DNA of 64,000 nucleotides from JAANXG01 sp963731035 (GTDB lineage: Bacteria; Pseudomonadota; Gammaproteobacteria; Arenicellales; JAANXG01), in NCBI GenBank assembly GCA_963731035.1, contig CAVSUY010000012.1, positions 1-64,000 of the forward strand, read 5' to 3'. This document shows, one piece after another, positions 17,166-25,154 of the stretch. The notes beneath the pieces are model-generated. The model saw only the letters and a program-made list of their open reading frames with translations. It searched no databases and was not told the origin of the DNA. Position 1 is the first letter of the stretch. Each line of letters starts with the position of its first letter. The position numbers and the translations under genes are program-made.

Positions 17166-17223
17166 GGGACCGCGTGGTCATGAAGAAACATCCATCTTTG
17201 ATCTTGTTCCGGTCCAGCGTCCG

Positions 17224-19603
17224 ATGATCATCAGCGAGCAATGGCTGAGGGAGTGGATCGACGTCGACCTGGATACGTCGGGACTGGTCGAGCGGCTGAC
17301 CATGGCGGGCCTGGAGGTGGATTCCGTGTCGCGGGCCGGCCCGGAGCTGCGCGACGTGGTCGTCGGCCGCATCGAGCGCGCGGAGCCGCATCCCGATGCC
17401 GACCGCCTGCGGGTCTGCCTCACCGATATCGGCCGCAAGGCGCCCGTGCGGATCGTCTGCGGTGCGCCGAACGCGCGCGACGGCCTGAAGGTGGCGGTGG
17501 CGCTGCCGGGTGCGGTGCTGCCCGGCGGCCCGAAGATCGAGCGCACCCGGATCCGGGGCGTCGACTCGGTGGGCATGATCTGCTCGGCGGCGGAGCTCGG
17601 CCTGGAAGACCATTCCGAGGGCATCCTGGAGCTCGACGACGAGCTTCGCATCGGCCAGGCGCTGGACGAGGCCCTGGCCTTCGACGACCCCCTGATCGAT
17701 ATCGATCTCACCCCCAATCGCGGGGACTGCCTGAGTATCCTGGGGGTGGCCCGGGAGCTGGCGGTACTGACCGGGGCGCGGCTGAGGAAGACCGACGTGC
17801 CGGGGATCGAGGCGGCGAGCAGCCTGCGGCCGCGGATCGAGCTGAAGGCGGGCCGGGCCTGCCCGCGCTACGTCGGGCGCCGGATCGACGGCTTGAGCAC
17901 CGGGGTGGCGACCCCGTTCTGGATGGCGGAGCGCCTGCGCCGCTGCGGCCTGCGGCCGGTGAGTCCGGTGGTGGACGTCACCAACTACGTGATGCTGGAG
18001 CTGGGCCAGCCCATGCACGCATTCGACGCCGACAAGATCGCCGGGGCCATCCAGGTCCGCTTTGCCGAACGCGGCGAAGCCCTCCAGCTCCTGGACGGGT
18101 CGACGGTCAAGCTCACGCCCGAGACCCTGGTGATCGCCGACGACCGGGGCCCGATCGGCCTCGCCGGTATCATGGGCGGGGAGGACAGCGCCATCTCCGA
18201 CGGCACCACGGCCATCGTTTTCGAGGCGGCGCACTTCAAGCCCCAGACGATAGCCGGACGCGCCCGGGAGTTCGGCATGCAGACCGACTCATCCTACCGC
18301 TTCGAAAGAGGGGTCGATCCGATGATGCCCGAGGCCGCGTGCCAGTATGCGTCCTACCTCATCACCGATATAGCCGGCCGGCCGGCCGGGGCCCGTGGTG
18401 GACCGGCGTCTGAGCAGGTACCTGCCCAAGCGTGCGCCGATTCGCGTGCTCGAGCAGCGGGTGTCCCGCCTGCTCGGGACGGAGGTGCCAAGACGCGCCA
18501 CGCGGGAGATCTTCGGCCGCATCGGCACCCGGGTCGTGGAGTCCGCCGCCGGGTGGCGGGTTATTCCGCCGTCATACCGCTTCGATCTCGAGCGGGAGTG
18601 CGATCTCATCGAGGAGCTGGCGCGGGTACGCGGCTACGACGCCATCCCCACCCGGTACCCCTCCATGCAGGCCACGGCAAAAATGGGCTCGGAGAGCGAC
18701 GTGCCGCTTGCCAGGATCAAGCAGGTGCTCATCGAGCGCGGCTACCGCGAAGCCATCACCTACAGCTTCGTGGACGGCGATGCCCAGTCCAGGCTGACGC
18801 CCGGGTCCGGCCAGCTCGCCCTGGCAAACCCGCTGACCGACAAGATGAACGTCATGCGCAACAGCCTGTGGAACAGCCTCCTCCCGGCGGCCGTGGCCAA
18901 CATGAACCGGCAGCACGCCCGGGTGCGCCTGTTCGAAGTGGGCAAGGTATTTCGCGTTGAACGGCAGACGCTGCACGAAACCGTGGTAGTAGGCGGCATC
19001 GCGTCCGGCCCGGTGCACCCCGTCCAATGGGGCCTGGAAACGAAGCGGGTGGATTTTTTCGACCTCAAGTCCGAAGTCGAGGCCCTGCTGGCGCTGAGTG
19101 GACGCAGCAGTGCTTTCACGTTCGAGCGGGCTGAGCACGAGGCGCTGCATCCCGGCCAGGGGGCGGCCATCCATCTGGACGGTCGCGCCGTCGGCTACCT
19201 GGGCCGGCTTCATCCGGGCCGGCAGTCGGAATGGGGCATCGAGACCCCGGTTTTCATGTTTGAATTGGAACTCGCGGCGGTGGCCCGCCGGCAGCTTCCG
19301 CGATATGAGGGTGTATCCCGATTCCCCGCCATCCGTCGGGACCTCTCCCTGACGGTGGACGGCGAGCAGCCGGTCTCGTCCCTGCTGCAAGCGGTGCGGG
19401 AGGCGGCTGGCAGCCTGCTGGCAGAGCTTGACGTATTCGACCTCTATCAGCCCCCGGGGCAAACATCAAGCACAAAAAGTGTGGGTATCGGCTTGACCTT
19501 ACGGGATTCTTCACGCACGCTTAAAGATCAGGAAGTTGAAGCGATCATCAAGAAAATACTTGATGTTCTGGACCAGCGTTTTGGCGCCAAGTTAAGAACA
19601 TAA
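17224..19603 (+). CDS. pheT: phenylalanyl-tRNA synthetase beta subunit (one frameshift)
   Basis: Beta subunit, about 792 residues once one indel is corrected. It carries the tRNA-binding OB domain (VVVGRIERAEPHPDADRLRV), the B3/B4 editing domain (IDIDLTPNRGDCLSILGVAR, VVDVTNYVMLELGQPMHAFD, GIMGGEDSAISDGTTAIVFE), the catalytic-like B6/B7 region (SYRFDLERECDLIEELARVR) and the C-terminal anticodon-binding fold (SRFPAIRRDLSLTVDGEQPV). The first frame is lost at 18375-18395 in a GGCCGGCCGGCCGG run, where the protein should read PVVDRRLSRYLPKRAP. The gene is essential, so a sequencing or assembly error is the likeliest cause. Confidence 0.93.
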
Positions 19604-19615
19604 TGTGGGAACAAG

Positions 19616-19945
19616 ATGGCGGTTACCAAAGCAGACCTCGCAGACACCCTTTTCAACGAACTAGGTCTGAACAAGCGTGAGGCGAAGGAGTTTGTGGAAC
19701 TGTTTTTCGAGAAGATCAGGGAAGCGCTGGAAACCGGTGACTCTGTGAAGCTGTCCGGATTCGGTAACTTCGGCGTTCGCGAAAAAAACTCGCGGCCTGG
19801 ACGCAACCCCAAGACCGGAGAGGAGATTCCCATCTCCGCCCGGCGGGTGGTCACGTTCAAGGCCAGCCAAAAGCTCAAGGACCGGGTGTCCGTCAACGTC
19901 GACGCCGTGGAGCACCCGAGCGGAGCCAGTGAGGCCGTTCGTTGA
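19616..19945 (+). CDS. ihfA: integration host factor alpha subunit
   Basis: A DNA-bending nucleoid protein of the HU/IHF family, 109 residues, acting as a heterodimer with IhfB. MAVTKADLADTLFNELGLNK, VELFFEKIREALETGDSVKL and the beta-arm SRPGRNPKTGEEIPISARR identify it, and FGNFGVREKNSRPGRN is the DNA-intercalating arm region. It follows pheT by 12 bp, the conserved pheT-ihfA order. The stop TGA at 19943-19945 overlaps the ATG of the next gene. Confidence 0.96.
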   Translation: MAVTKADLADTLFNELGLNKREAKEFVELFFEKIREALETGDSVKLSGFGNFGVREKNSRPGRNPKTGEEIPISARRVVTFKASQKLKDRVSVNVDAVEHPSGASEAVR

Positions 19946-20322
19946 TGCTCGACCCCGGCGACAATTCGACACTCCCCCCGATCCCCAGCAAGCGGTATTT
20001 CACCATCGGTGAGGTCAGTGAGCTGTGCGCCGTGAAGCCGCACGTGCTGCGCTACTGGGAGCAGGAGTTTCCGCAGCTGAAGCCGGTCAAACGGCGCGGC
20101 AACCGCCGCTACTACCAGCGCCACGAGGTGCAGCTCATCCGCACCATCCGGAGCCTGCTCTACGTCGAGGGATTCACCATCAGCGGCGCCCGCAACAAGC
20201 TGGAGCAGACCGAAGGGGAAGGGGGCGACGGCGCGGCCCCGAGCACCCGCGCGCCACGCAAGGAGATCATTTCCGAACTGGTCAAGGACCTGGACGAGAT
20301 CGTTTCCATCCTGCAGGACTGA
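19945..20322 (+). CDS. MerR family transcriptional regulator
   Basis: A 125-residue MerR-type regulator encoded directly after ihfA, a conserved pairing in gammaproteobacteria. The N-terminal winged helix reads YFTIGEVSELCAVKPHVLRY and WEQEFPQLKPVKRRGNRRYY, followed by the dimerisation helix start (HEVQLIRTIRSLLYVEGFTI). The C-terminal half is short and has no metal-binding cysteines, so a metal sensor is unlikely. The ATG at 19945 overlaps the ihfA stop; a TTG 3 bp earlier is possible. Its target is unknown. Confidence 0.88.
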   Translation: MLDPGDNSTLPPIPSKRYFTIGEVSELCAVKPHVLRYWEQEFPQLKPVKRRGNRRYYQRHEVQLIRTIRSLLYVEGFTISGARNKLEQTEGEGGDGAAPSTRAPRKEIISELVKDLDEIVSILQD

Positions 20323-20340
20323 CCCCTCAGTCTTCAAACC

Positions 20341-20480
20341 CCGGATTGTAGGAGCGGCTTCAGCCGCGATTGTTTAACGACCCTACGGGTCGATCGCGGC
20401 TAAAGCCGCTCCTACGATCCGGGGTTACAGCGACCCTACGGGTCGATCGCGGCTGAGCCGCTCCTACAATCCGGGGTTTA
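20341..20480. repeat. GTAGGAGCGGCTTCAGCCGCGA palindromic repeat cluster
   Basis: One complete inverted pair (GGATTGTAGGAGCGGCTTCA...TAAAGCCGCTCCTACGATCC) with ACCCTACGGGTCGATCGCGG inside, followed by a partial second unit. The palindromes are REP-like elements widespread in gammaproteobacteria. They fill most of the gap between the MerR gene and tRNA-Pro and may serve as a transcription end. Confidence 0.85.
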
Positions 20481-20542
20481 ACGTCGTGCCTGGGATGCCA
20501 TGGAACACGGGCTCACAACCGGTTAGAATCCGGCACCGGACA

Positions 20543-20619
<77 letters not shown>

Positions 20620-20779
20620 TTATTCTTAACTTCTTATCGCGGCGGCCGTACGTTGGGATTCCCCGTCCCGACCCCGGCCCGGTGCACGCCATTCGCCAGC
20701 CTGTCCCTCCCGCAACGTCGTCTCCACAGATCCAGGTACCCGCTGCTCCAGTCCCGGCCGGAGACTTGAATTGGCAGGC

Positions 20780-20820
20780 GGCGAAAACCGACAATAGCGG
20801 TTTTCGCCTTTCTTCCCTTT
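20780..20820 (+). terminator. strong intrinsic terminator abutting surE
   Basis: GGCGAAAACCG at 20780-20790 pairs perfectly with CGGTTTTCGCC at 20798-20808 (11 bp stem, 7-nt loop), followed by TTTCTTCCCTTT. It is the clearest rho-independent terminator in the window. It probably ends the tRNA-Pro transcript, but its U-tract runs into the surE start codon. Confidence 0.85.
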
Positions 20821-21565
20821 GAGAATCCTGATCAGCAACGACGACGGCTACCTGGCGCCCGGTCTGCAGACCCTCGCCTCGGTCGTGCGCGAGGTAGCCG
20901 AGGTGACGGTCGTGGCGCCGGACCGGGACCGCAGCGGTGCCAGCCATTCCCTCACATTGCGGCAGCCCCTGCGCGTGCATCAGGCCGATAATGGTTTCTA
21001 CTACGTCGATGGAACGCCAACGGACTGCGTTCACCTGGCCATCACGGGACTCATGGCAGACGAGCCGGATATGGTGATCTCCGGCATAAACCGGGGCCCG
21101 AACCTCGGCGACGATGTTCTGTACTCCGGCACCGTGGCGGCCGCCATGGAAGGCCGCTGGCTGGGATTCCCGGCCTTGGCGGTTTCCCTTGCGGGGCGCA
21201 GGCCGACCCACTACGAAACGGCAGCGGCCATCGTGGTGGAGATGGTCAAGGCGATGAAACAGCTTCCCCCCGAAACCATACTGAACATCAACGTCCCGGA
21301 TGTGCCGCTGCCGGCGATCAAGGGTTTCCGCGCCACGCGTTTGGGCAACCGGCACAAGTCCGAGCCGGCGGTGAAGGACACCGATCCCGGTGGGGAGACA
21401 ATCTACTGGGTGGGTCCCCCGGGACACGAGCAGGACGCCGGGCAGGGTACGGATTTCGATGCCGTGCGGCACAACTTGGTGTCCGTTACCCCCTTGACCA
21501 CCGATCTTTCCAAACATGTCGAGATCGACCAAACTCAGGACTGGTTGAAAGGTTTGGGCTCTTGA
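20819..21565 (+). CDS. surE: 5'/3'-nucleotidase SurE
   Basis: Metal-dependent nucleotidase and exopolyphosphatase active on nucleoside monophosphates in stationary phase; 248 residues, normal length. The N terminus RILISNDDGYLAPGLQTL has the metal-binding ND-D pair. DRDRSGASHSLTLRQPLRVH, GTPTDCVHLAITGLMADEPD and SGINRGPNLGDDVLYSGTVA complete the active site. The only start that keeps the conserved N terminus is TTG at 20819, which has no Shine-Dalgarno and overlaps a terminator U-tract. A one-base loss of A from ATG would explain this. The stop overlaps the pcm start, so surE and pcm are coupled. Confidence 0.93.
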   Translation: MRILISNDDGYLAPGLQTLASVVREVAEVTVVAPDRDRSGASHSLTLRQPLRVHQADNGFYYVDGTPTDCVHLAITGLMADEPDMVISGINRGPNLGDDVLYSGTVAAAMEGRWLGFPALAVSLAGRRPTHYETAAAIVVEMVKAMKQLPPETILNINVPDVPLPAIKGFRATRLGNRHKSEPAVKDTDPGGETIYWVGPPGHEQDAGQGTDFDAVRHNLVSVTPLTTDLSKHVEIDQTQDWLKGLGS

Positions 21566-22227
21566 TTTCCAGAGATCGCAAAGGCATCGGCATGACCTCC
21601 GCCCGCACCCGGGACCGGCTGCTGAGCCGGCTGACGGAAGCGGGGATTCGGGAACCTCGGGTGCTCGACGCCTTGCGCCACACCCCGAGGCACCTGTTCG
21701 TGGACGAGGCACTGGCAAGCCGTGCCTATGAAGACGTCGCGCTGCCTATCGGCTACGGTCAGACCATCTCCCAGCCTTTCATCGTGGCGCTGATGAGCCA
21801 GAGCCTGGTGGAGGGCGTGGAGCAGCCCGGCCGGGTATTGGAGATCGGCACCGGATGCGGCTATCAGGCGGCGATCCTGTCCCAGCTGTTCAGCCAGGTC
21901 GTTACGGTCGAGCGCATCAAGGAGTTGCACAAGAAAGCGCGCGACCTGCTGTACGAACTCCGCTACCGGAACGTATCACTGAAGTACGGAGACGGACTGC
22001 TGGGCTGGGAGGAGGAGGCCCCCTACGATGCCATACTCATGGCGGCCGCCCCGGAAACGCTGCCCGAAGGGTTGTTAAGGCAATTGAAGACGGGCGGGCG
22101 TCTCATCGCTCCGATCGGCGGGCGGGGATTTCAGCGGCTGATGTTCATCGAGAAACAGGACGACGATTGTCATCAGAAAGTCATTGAGCACGTCAACTTC
22201 GTGCCAACCATAACCGGCACGGAGTAG
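21562..22227 (+). CDS. pcm: protein-L-isoaspartate O-methyltransferase
   Basis: Repairs aged proteins by methylating isoaspartyl residues with S-adenosylmethionine. The TTG at 21562 overlaps the surE stop and gives 221 residues; the internal ATG at 21592 is an alternative. The motif GIGMTSARTRDRLLSRLTEA lies across both starts and favours the longer form. SAM binding is seen in GRVLEIGTGCGYQAAILSQL and the family active-site loop in LPIGYGQTISQPFIVALMSQ. The C terminus GRLIAPIGGRGFQRLMFIEK is usual. It belongs to the surE-pcm-nlpD-rpoS stationary-phase cluster. Confidence 0.94.
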   Translation: MISRDRKGIGMTSARTRDRLLSRLTEAGIREPRVLDALRHTPRHLFVDEALASRAYEDVALPIGYGQTISQPFIVALMSQSLVEGVEQPGRVLEIGTGCGYQAAILSQLFSQVVTVERIKELHKKARDLLYELRYRNVSLKYGDGLLGWEEEAPYDAILMAAAPETLPEGLLRQLKTGGRLIAPIGGRGFQRLMFIEKQDDDCHQKVIEHVNFVPTITGTE

Positions 22228-22378
22228 GCCCCGCCAGCTTCCTCCTGGTGGCCGGTCTGATTCACTGGGGTGGACAACCATTCGCCGCATAGGCAAAGAA
22301 AGCCATCGACGTCCCCGGCCGAGCCCGGGTGACCATGATGATCGGGTTGCGCGCGGCGGGCGGGCGCCGGGCCCGGCG

Positions 22379-23183
22379 GTGGTTGCGGCGCCCGTCTCGC
22401 CCCGGTCGCCGTGGCGGGCCCTGTCTCTGGCTGCGCTGATCGCTCTTTCCGGGTGCTACGGCGGTAATCTCGGCGCACCCGTGCGGGATACGGGGTCGGC
22501 GCCTTCTCACAGCCCTGTGCTGATGCGCGTCGTGCAGCGCGGCGACACCCTCTACAGCATTGCCTGGGACGCCGGACTGGACTACCGGGCGCTGGCGCGC
22601 TGGAACGACATATCGCCCCCCTATGTGATCCATCCCGGGCAACAACTGCGTCTGCGACCCGAGCCGGGCTCCGCGGCGCGGCCCAGGACCGCGACCCGGC
22701 CCACGGACCTCGACCCGGCCCAGGACCTCGACCCGGCCCAAACCCTCGCCCCGGCCGGCCAAGCCACCGGCTCCCCAGCCCCGGCGGCAGCCTGAGCCCG
22801 GCTCCATGGTGGGCGAATCCGGCTGGATCTGGCCCGCCCAAGGGCCGGTAATTCGGAAATTTTCGGGAACCAGTGCCAATCCGGGTATCGATATCGGCGG
22901 AAAAGCGGGCCAAATCGTGAAATCCGCGGCCGATGGTCGGGTTGTTTACTCAGGGGATGGACTTCGAGGCTACGGTGAACTTATTATAGTAAAACATAAT
23001 GAGATGTTTCTAAGTGCCTACGCGCACAATAGAAAATTGCTGGTACAAGAAGGAGATCGGGTTCGGCGCGGACAGCCGATCGCCGAGATGGGCTCGACGG
23101 GGACGGACCGGGTAAAGCTGCATTTCGAGATAAGGAAGGAGGGGAAGGCTGTGAATCCCCTTCAATATCTGCCCAAGAGTTGA
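22379..23183 (+). CDS. nlpD: NlpD-like LysM/LytM murein hydrolase activator lipoprotein (one frameshift)
   Basis: Outer-membrane lipoprotein that activates amidases at the division site. The first frame (22379-22795) has a lipobox ending in cysteine 26 (ALSLAALIALSGC) and a LysM domain (VVQRGDTLYSIAWDAGLDYR, YVIHPGQQLRLRP). The second frame carries the LytM/M23 domain (WIWPAQGPVIRKFSGTSANP, VKHNEMFLSAYAHNRKLLVQ, LHFEIRKEGKAVNPLQYLP), which lacks the full zinc-ligand set, as expected for an activator. The indel lies at 22660-22760 in a proline/arginine-rich, GC-repetitive linker. In relatives the main rpoS promoter lies within nlpD. Confidence 0.88.
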
Positions 23184-23206
23184 GCCGCTGTAGGTCGGCC
23201 GGGGGG

Positions 23207-24133
23207 ATGGAAGTGAAGACAGAAGAAGAAACGCAAGATTCATCGGATACGGAGCGTCGCCAGCAGGCCAAGGCGAAGCTGACGGAGTCCGCCCGGGCAC
23301 AGGCCGACGCCACCCAGATATATCTACGGGAGATCGGCTTCTCGCCGCTGCTCACCGCCCGCGAGGAAGTAGAGCTGGGGCGGCTGGTTCAGAAAGGGGA
23401 CGCCCGGGCCCGCCGCCGGATGATCGAGAGCAATCTTCGTCTGGTGGTCAAGATCGCGCGCCGCTACATCAATCGCGGACTGGCATTCCTGGACGTCATA
23501 GAGGAAGGCAATCTCGGGCTGATCCGCGCGGTGGAAAAATTCGATCCCGAACGCGGCTTTCGCTTCTCCACCTACGCGACCTGGTGGATCCGGCAGACCA
23601 TCGAACGGGCGATCATGAACCAGACCCGCACTATTCGTCTGCCCGTGCACATCCTCAAGGAAATCAACGTCTACCAGCGCGCCGCCCGGGTCCTGGCGCA
23701 GCAGCTGGATCACGAACCCAGTGCCGAGGAAATCGCCGCCAAGCTGGATACCCCCATAGAAGACGTGAAGCGCATGCTCGGCCTGGACGAGAAGATCGCC
23801 TCGGTGGATGCGCCGTTCGAGGCCGACCAGGAACGCACGCTGCTGGACGCCATCCCCGACGAGAAAGCATCCGATCCCGCGGACCTGCTTCAGGGTGAAG
23901 AGGTTCACAGCCATATCGCGGCTTGGCTGCAGACCCTCCCCGAGAAGCAACGGGAGGTTGTCGAGCGGCGCTTCGGCCTGTCGGGACGTGAACCGTCGAC
24001 CCTGGAGCAGGTCGGCCTGGACGTGGGCGTCACCCGCGAACGGGTCCGCCAGATCCAGGTCGAAGCTCTGGGCAAGCTGCGCAAGATCCTGGAGAAGCAG
24101 GGGTTCTCCCTGGACAACCTGCTGCTGGGCTAG
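23207..24133 (+). CDS. rpoS: RNA polymerase sigma factor RpoS
   Basis: Stationary-phase and general-stress sigma factor, 308 residues from the ATG at 23207 (a longer frame from 23180 lacks a good site). Region 1.2 is DATQIYLREIGFSPLLTARE, region 2 is IESNLRLVVKIARRYINRGL through GFRFSTYATWWIRQTIERAI, region 3 is RAARVLAQQLDHEPSAEEIA, and region 4.2 is TLEQVGLDVGVTRERVRQIQ. It is slightly shorter than the E. coli protein because of a short N-terminal leader. The nlpD neighbourhood and sequence make RpoS preferable to RpoD or RpoH. A repeat array begins within its stop codon. Confidence 0.96.
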   Translation: MEVKTEEETQDSSDTERRQQAKAKLTESARAQADATQIYLREIGFSPLLTAREEVELGRLVQKGDARARRRMIESNLRLVVKIARRYINRGLAFLDVIEEGNLGLIRAVEKFDPERGFRFSTYATWWIRQTIERAIMNQTRTIRLPVHILKEINVYQRAARVLAQQLDHEPSAEEIAAKLDTPIEDVKRMLGLDEKIASVDAPFEADQERTLLDAIPDEKASDPADLLQGEEVHSHIAAWLQTLPEKQREVVERRFGLSGREPSTLEQVGLDVGVTRERVRQIQVEALGKLRKILEKQGFSLDNLLLG

Positions 24134-24545
24134 GAGCCCGTCGAACCTCGGATTGTAGGAGCGGCTTCAGCCGCGATGGTCCGAAGGGCCTGCGGCCCTG
24201 ATCGCGGCTGAAGCCGCTCCTACGGGCCGGGGTTTTGGGGATTGGTCCGGCCAAGGGTGGGTGCCGTTCGGATTCCGTTGAACCCAGGAGCCCGTCGAAC
24301 CTCGGATTGTAGGAGCGGCTTCAGCCGCGATGGTCCGAACGGGCCTGCGGCCCTGATCGCGGCTGAAGCCGCTCCTACGGGCCGGGGTTTTGGGGATTGG
24401 TCCGGCCAAGGGTGGGTGCCGTTCGGATTCCGTTGAACCCAGGAGCCCGTCGAACCTCGGATTGTAGGAGCGGCTTCAGCCGCGATGGTCCACAGAGCCT
24501 GCGGCCCTGATCGCGGCTGAAGCCGCTCCTACGGGCCGGGATTTG
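24132..24545. repeat. 2.7 tandem copies of a 155-bp unit with palindromic repeats
   Basis: AGGAGCCCGTCGAACCTCGG begins at 24132, 24286 and 24441, giving periods of 154 and 155 bp; the last copy is truncated at about 24545. Each unit contains the inverted pair GTAGGAGCGGCTTCAGCCGC and GCGGCTGAAGCCGCTCCTAC around GGTCC...GCCTGCGGCCCTGATC. The copies are almost identical (for example GAAGGGCC, GAACGGGCC, CACAGAGCC), so the expansion is recent. It separates rpoS from the convergent DUF498 gene and may end both transcripts. Confidence 0.9.
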
Positions 24546-24550
24546 GGTTA

Positions 24551-24922
24551 TTAGTCGAGCAGGATGGCGGCGGCTACGTTGCGGCCTTCGAACGCCAGGA
24601 TATTGTAGGTGCGGGCGGCGGCCGGGGAATCCATGATCTCGTAACCCAAAGACGCGGTCACCAGCGGCTCCAGTATCCGGGCGCTCGGAAACACCTGTCG
24701 GGCACCGGTGCCGAGAATCACCAATTCCACGCCCAGTTGCGCTACACTGCTCAGGTCTTCGGCGGTGAGTTCCTCGATTTTCCCAGGGCGCCAGTCATCC
24801 ACGATGTCCTGCGGCATAACAATGACGCTGCGCCGGAATGTTGTTTCGTTGATTGTTACCGTTCCGTCCTGGCAGCGCCTGATGACGTTACGTTCTCCGA
24901 ATTCGTGCAGGTGTAGTTTCAA
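24551..24922 (-). CDS. Mth938-like (DUF498) domain protein
   Basis: A 123-residue protein of the DUF498/Mth938 family, related to the mitochondrial complex I assembly factor NDUFAF3; its bacterial role is not established. LHLHEFGERNVIRRCQDGTV, VIVMPQDIVDDWRPG, LGVELVILGTGARQVFPSAR and AARTYNILAFEGRNVAAAIL span the family. It is of normal length and intact. It is convergent with rpoS and divergent from hom, with 232 bp between its start and hom. Confidence 0.85.
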   Translation of the reverse strand: MKLHLHEFGERNVIRRCQDGTVTINETTFRRSVIVMPQDIVDDWRPGKIEELTAEDLSSVAQLGVELVILGTGARQVFPSARILEPLVTASLGYEIMDSPAAARTYNILAFEGRNVAAAILLD

Positions 24923-25000
24923 TGCTCGAGGCGTGCTTTAGGTTTACTCTGGGAAACTGGGCCCGGGCCGCGGCTTTTCAAGAGCCGGCGCCATGTATCC

Positions 25001-25060
25001 TTGACGCTTTCGCTGCCTTTTGTTAATAAAAACAAAAACTTCCAAAATTTTTCTGATAAT
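25001..25060 (+). promoter_or_regulatory. A/T-rich promoter region upstream of hom
   Basis: TTGACG at 25001 with TAATAA at 25024 (17-bp spacer), and a second possible -10, TGATAAT, at 25054. The tract 25012-25085 is strikingly A/T-rich against the surrounding GC-rich DNA. No threonine-rich leader peptide like E. coli thrL was found, so leader attenuation is not supported. Confidence 0.4.
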
Positions 25061-25154
25061 CTACTGCAAATCGATATATGCGTCCACTCGCTAACCCGTC
25101 CTGCCGCGAACAGGCCCTTGGGGCGTCCCGAGCCGGGCGCCGGGATTAATTGTA

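Noticed and set aside
22806..23183. Separate M23 peptidase gene after nlpD
   Set aside because: It lacks a signal peptide and full zinc ligands, and joins the LysM lipoprotein through one indel to give a normal NlpD.
24132..24545. Possible CRISPR or small RNA array after rpoS
   Set aside because: Units of 155 bp include their spacers and are near identical throughout, so it is a tandem duplication of a REP-containing unit.
24923..25154. Threonine attenuator leader before hom
   Set aside because: No short frame rich in Thr or Ile codons followed by a terminator pair was found.
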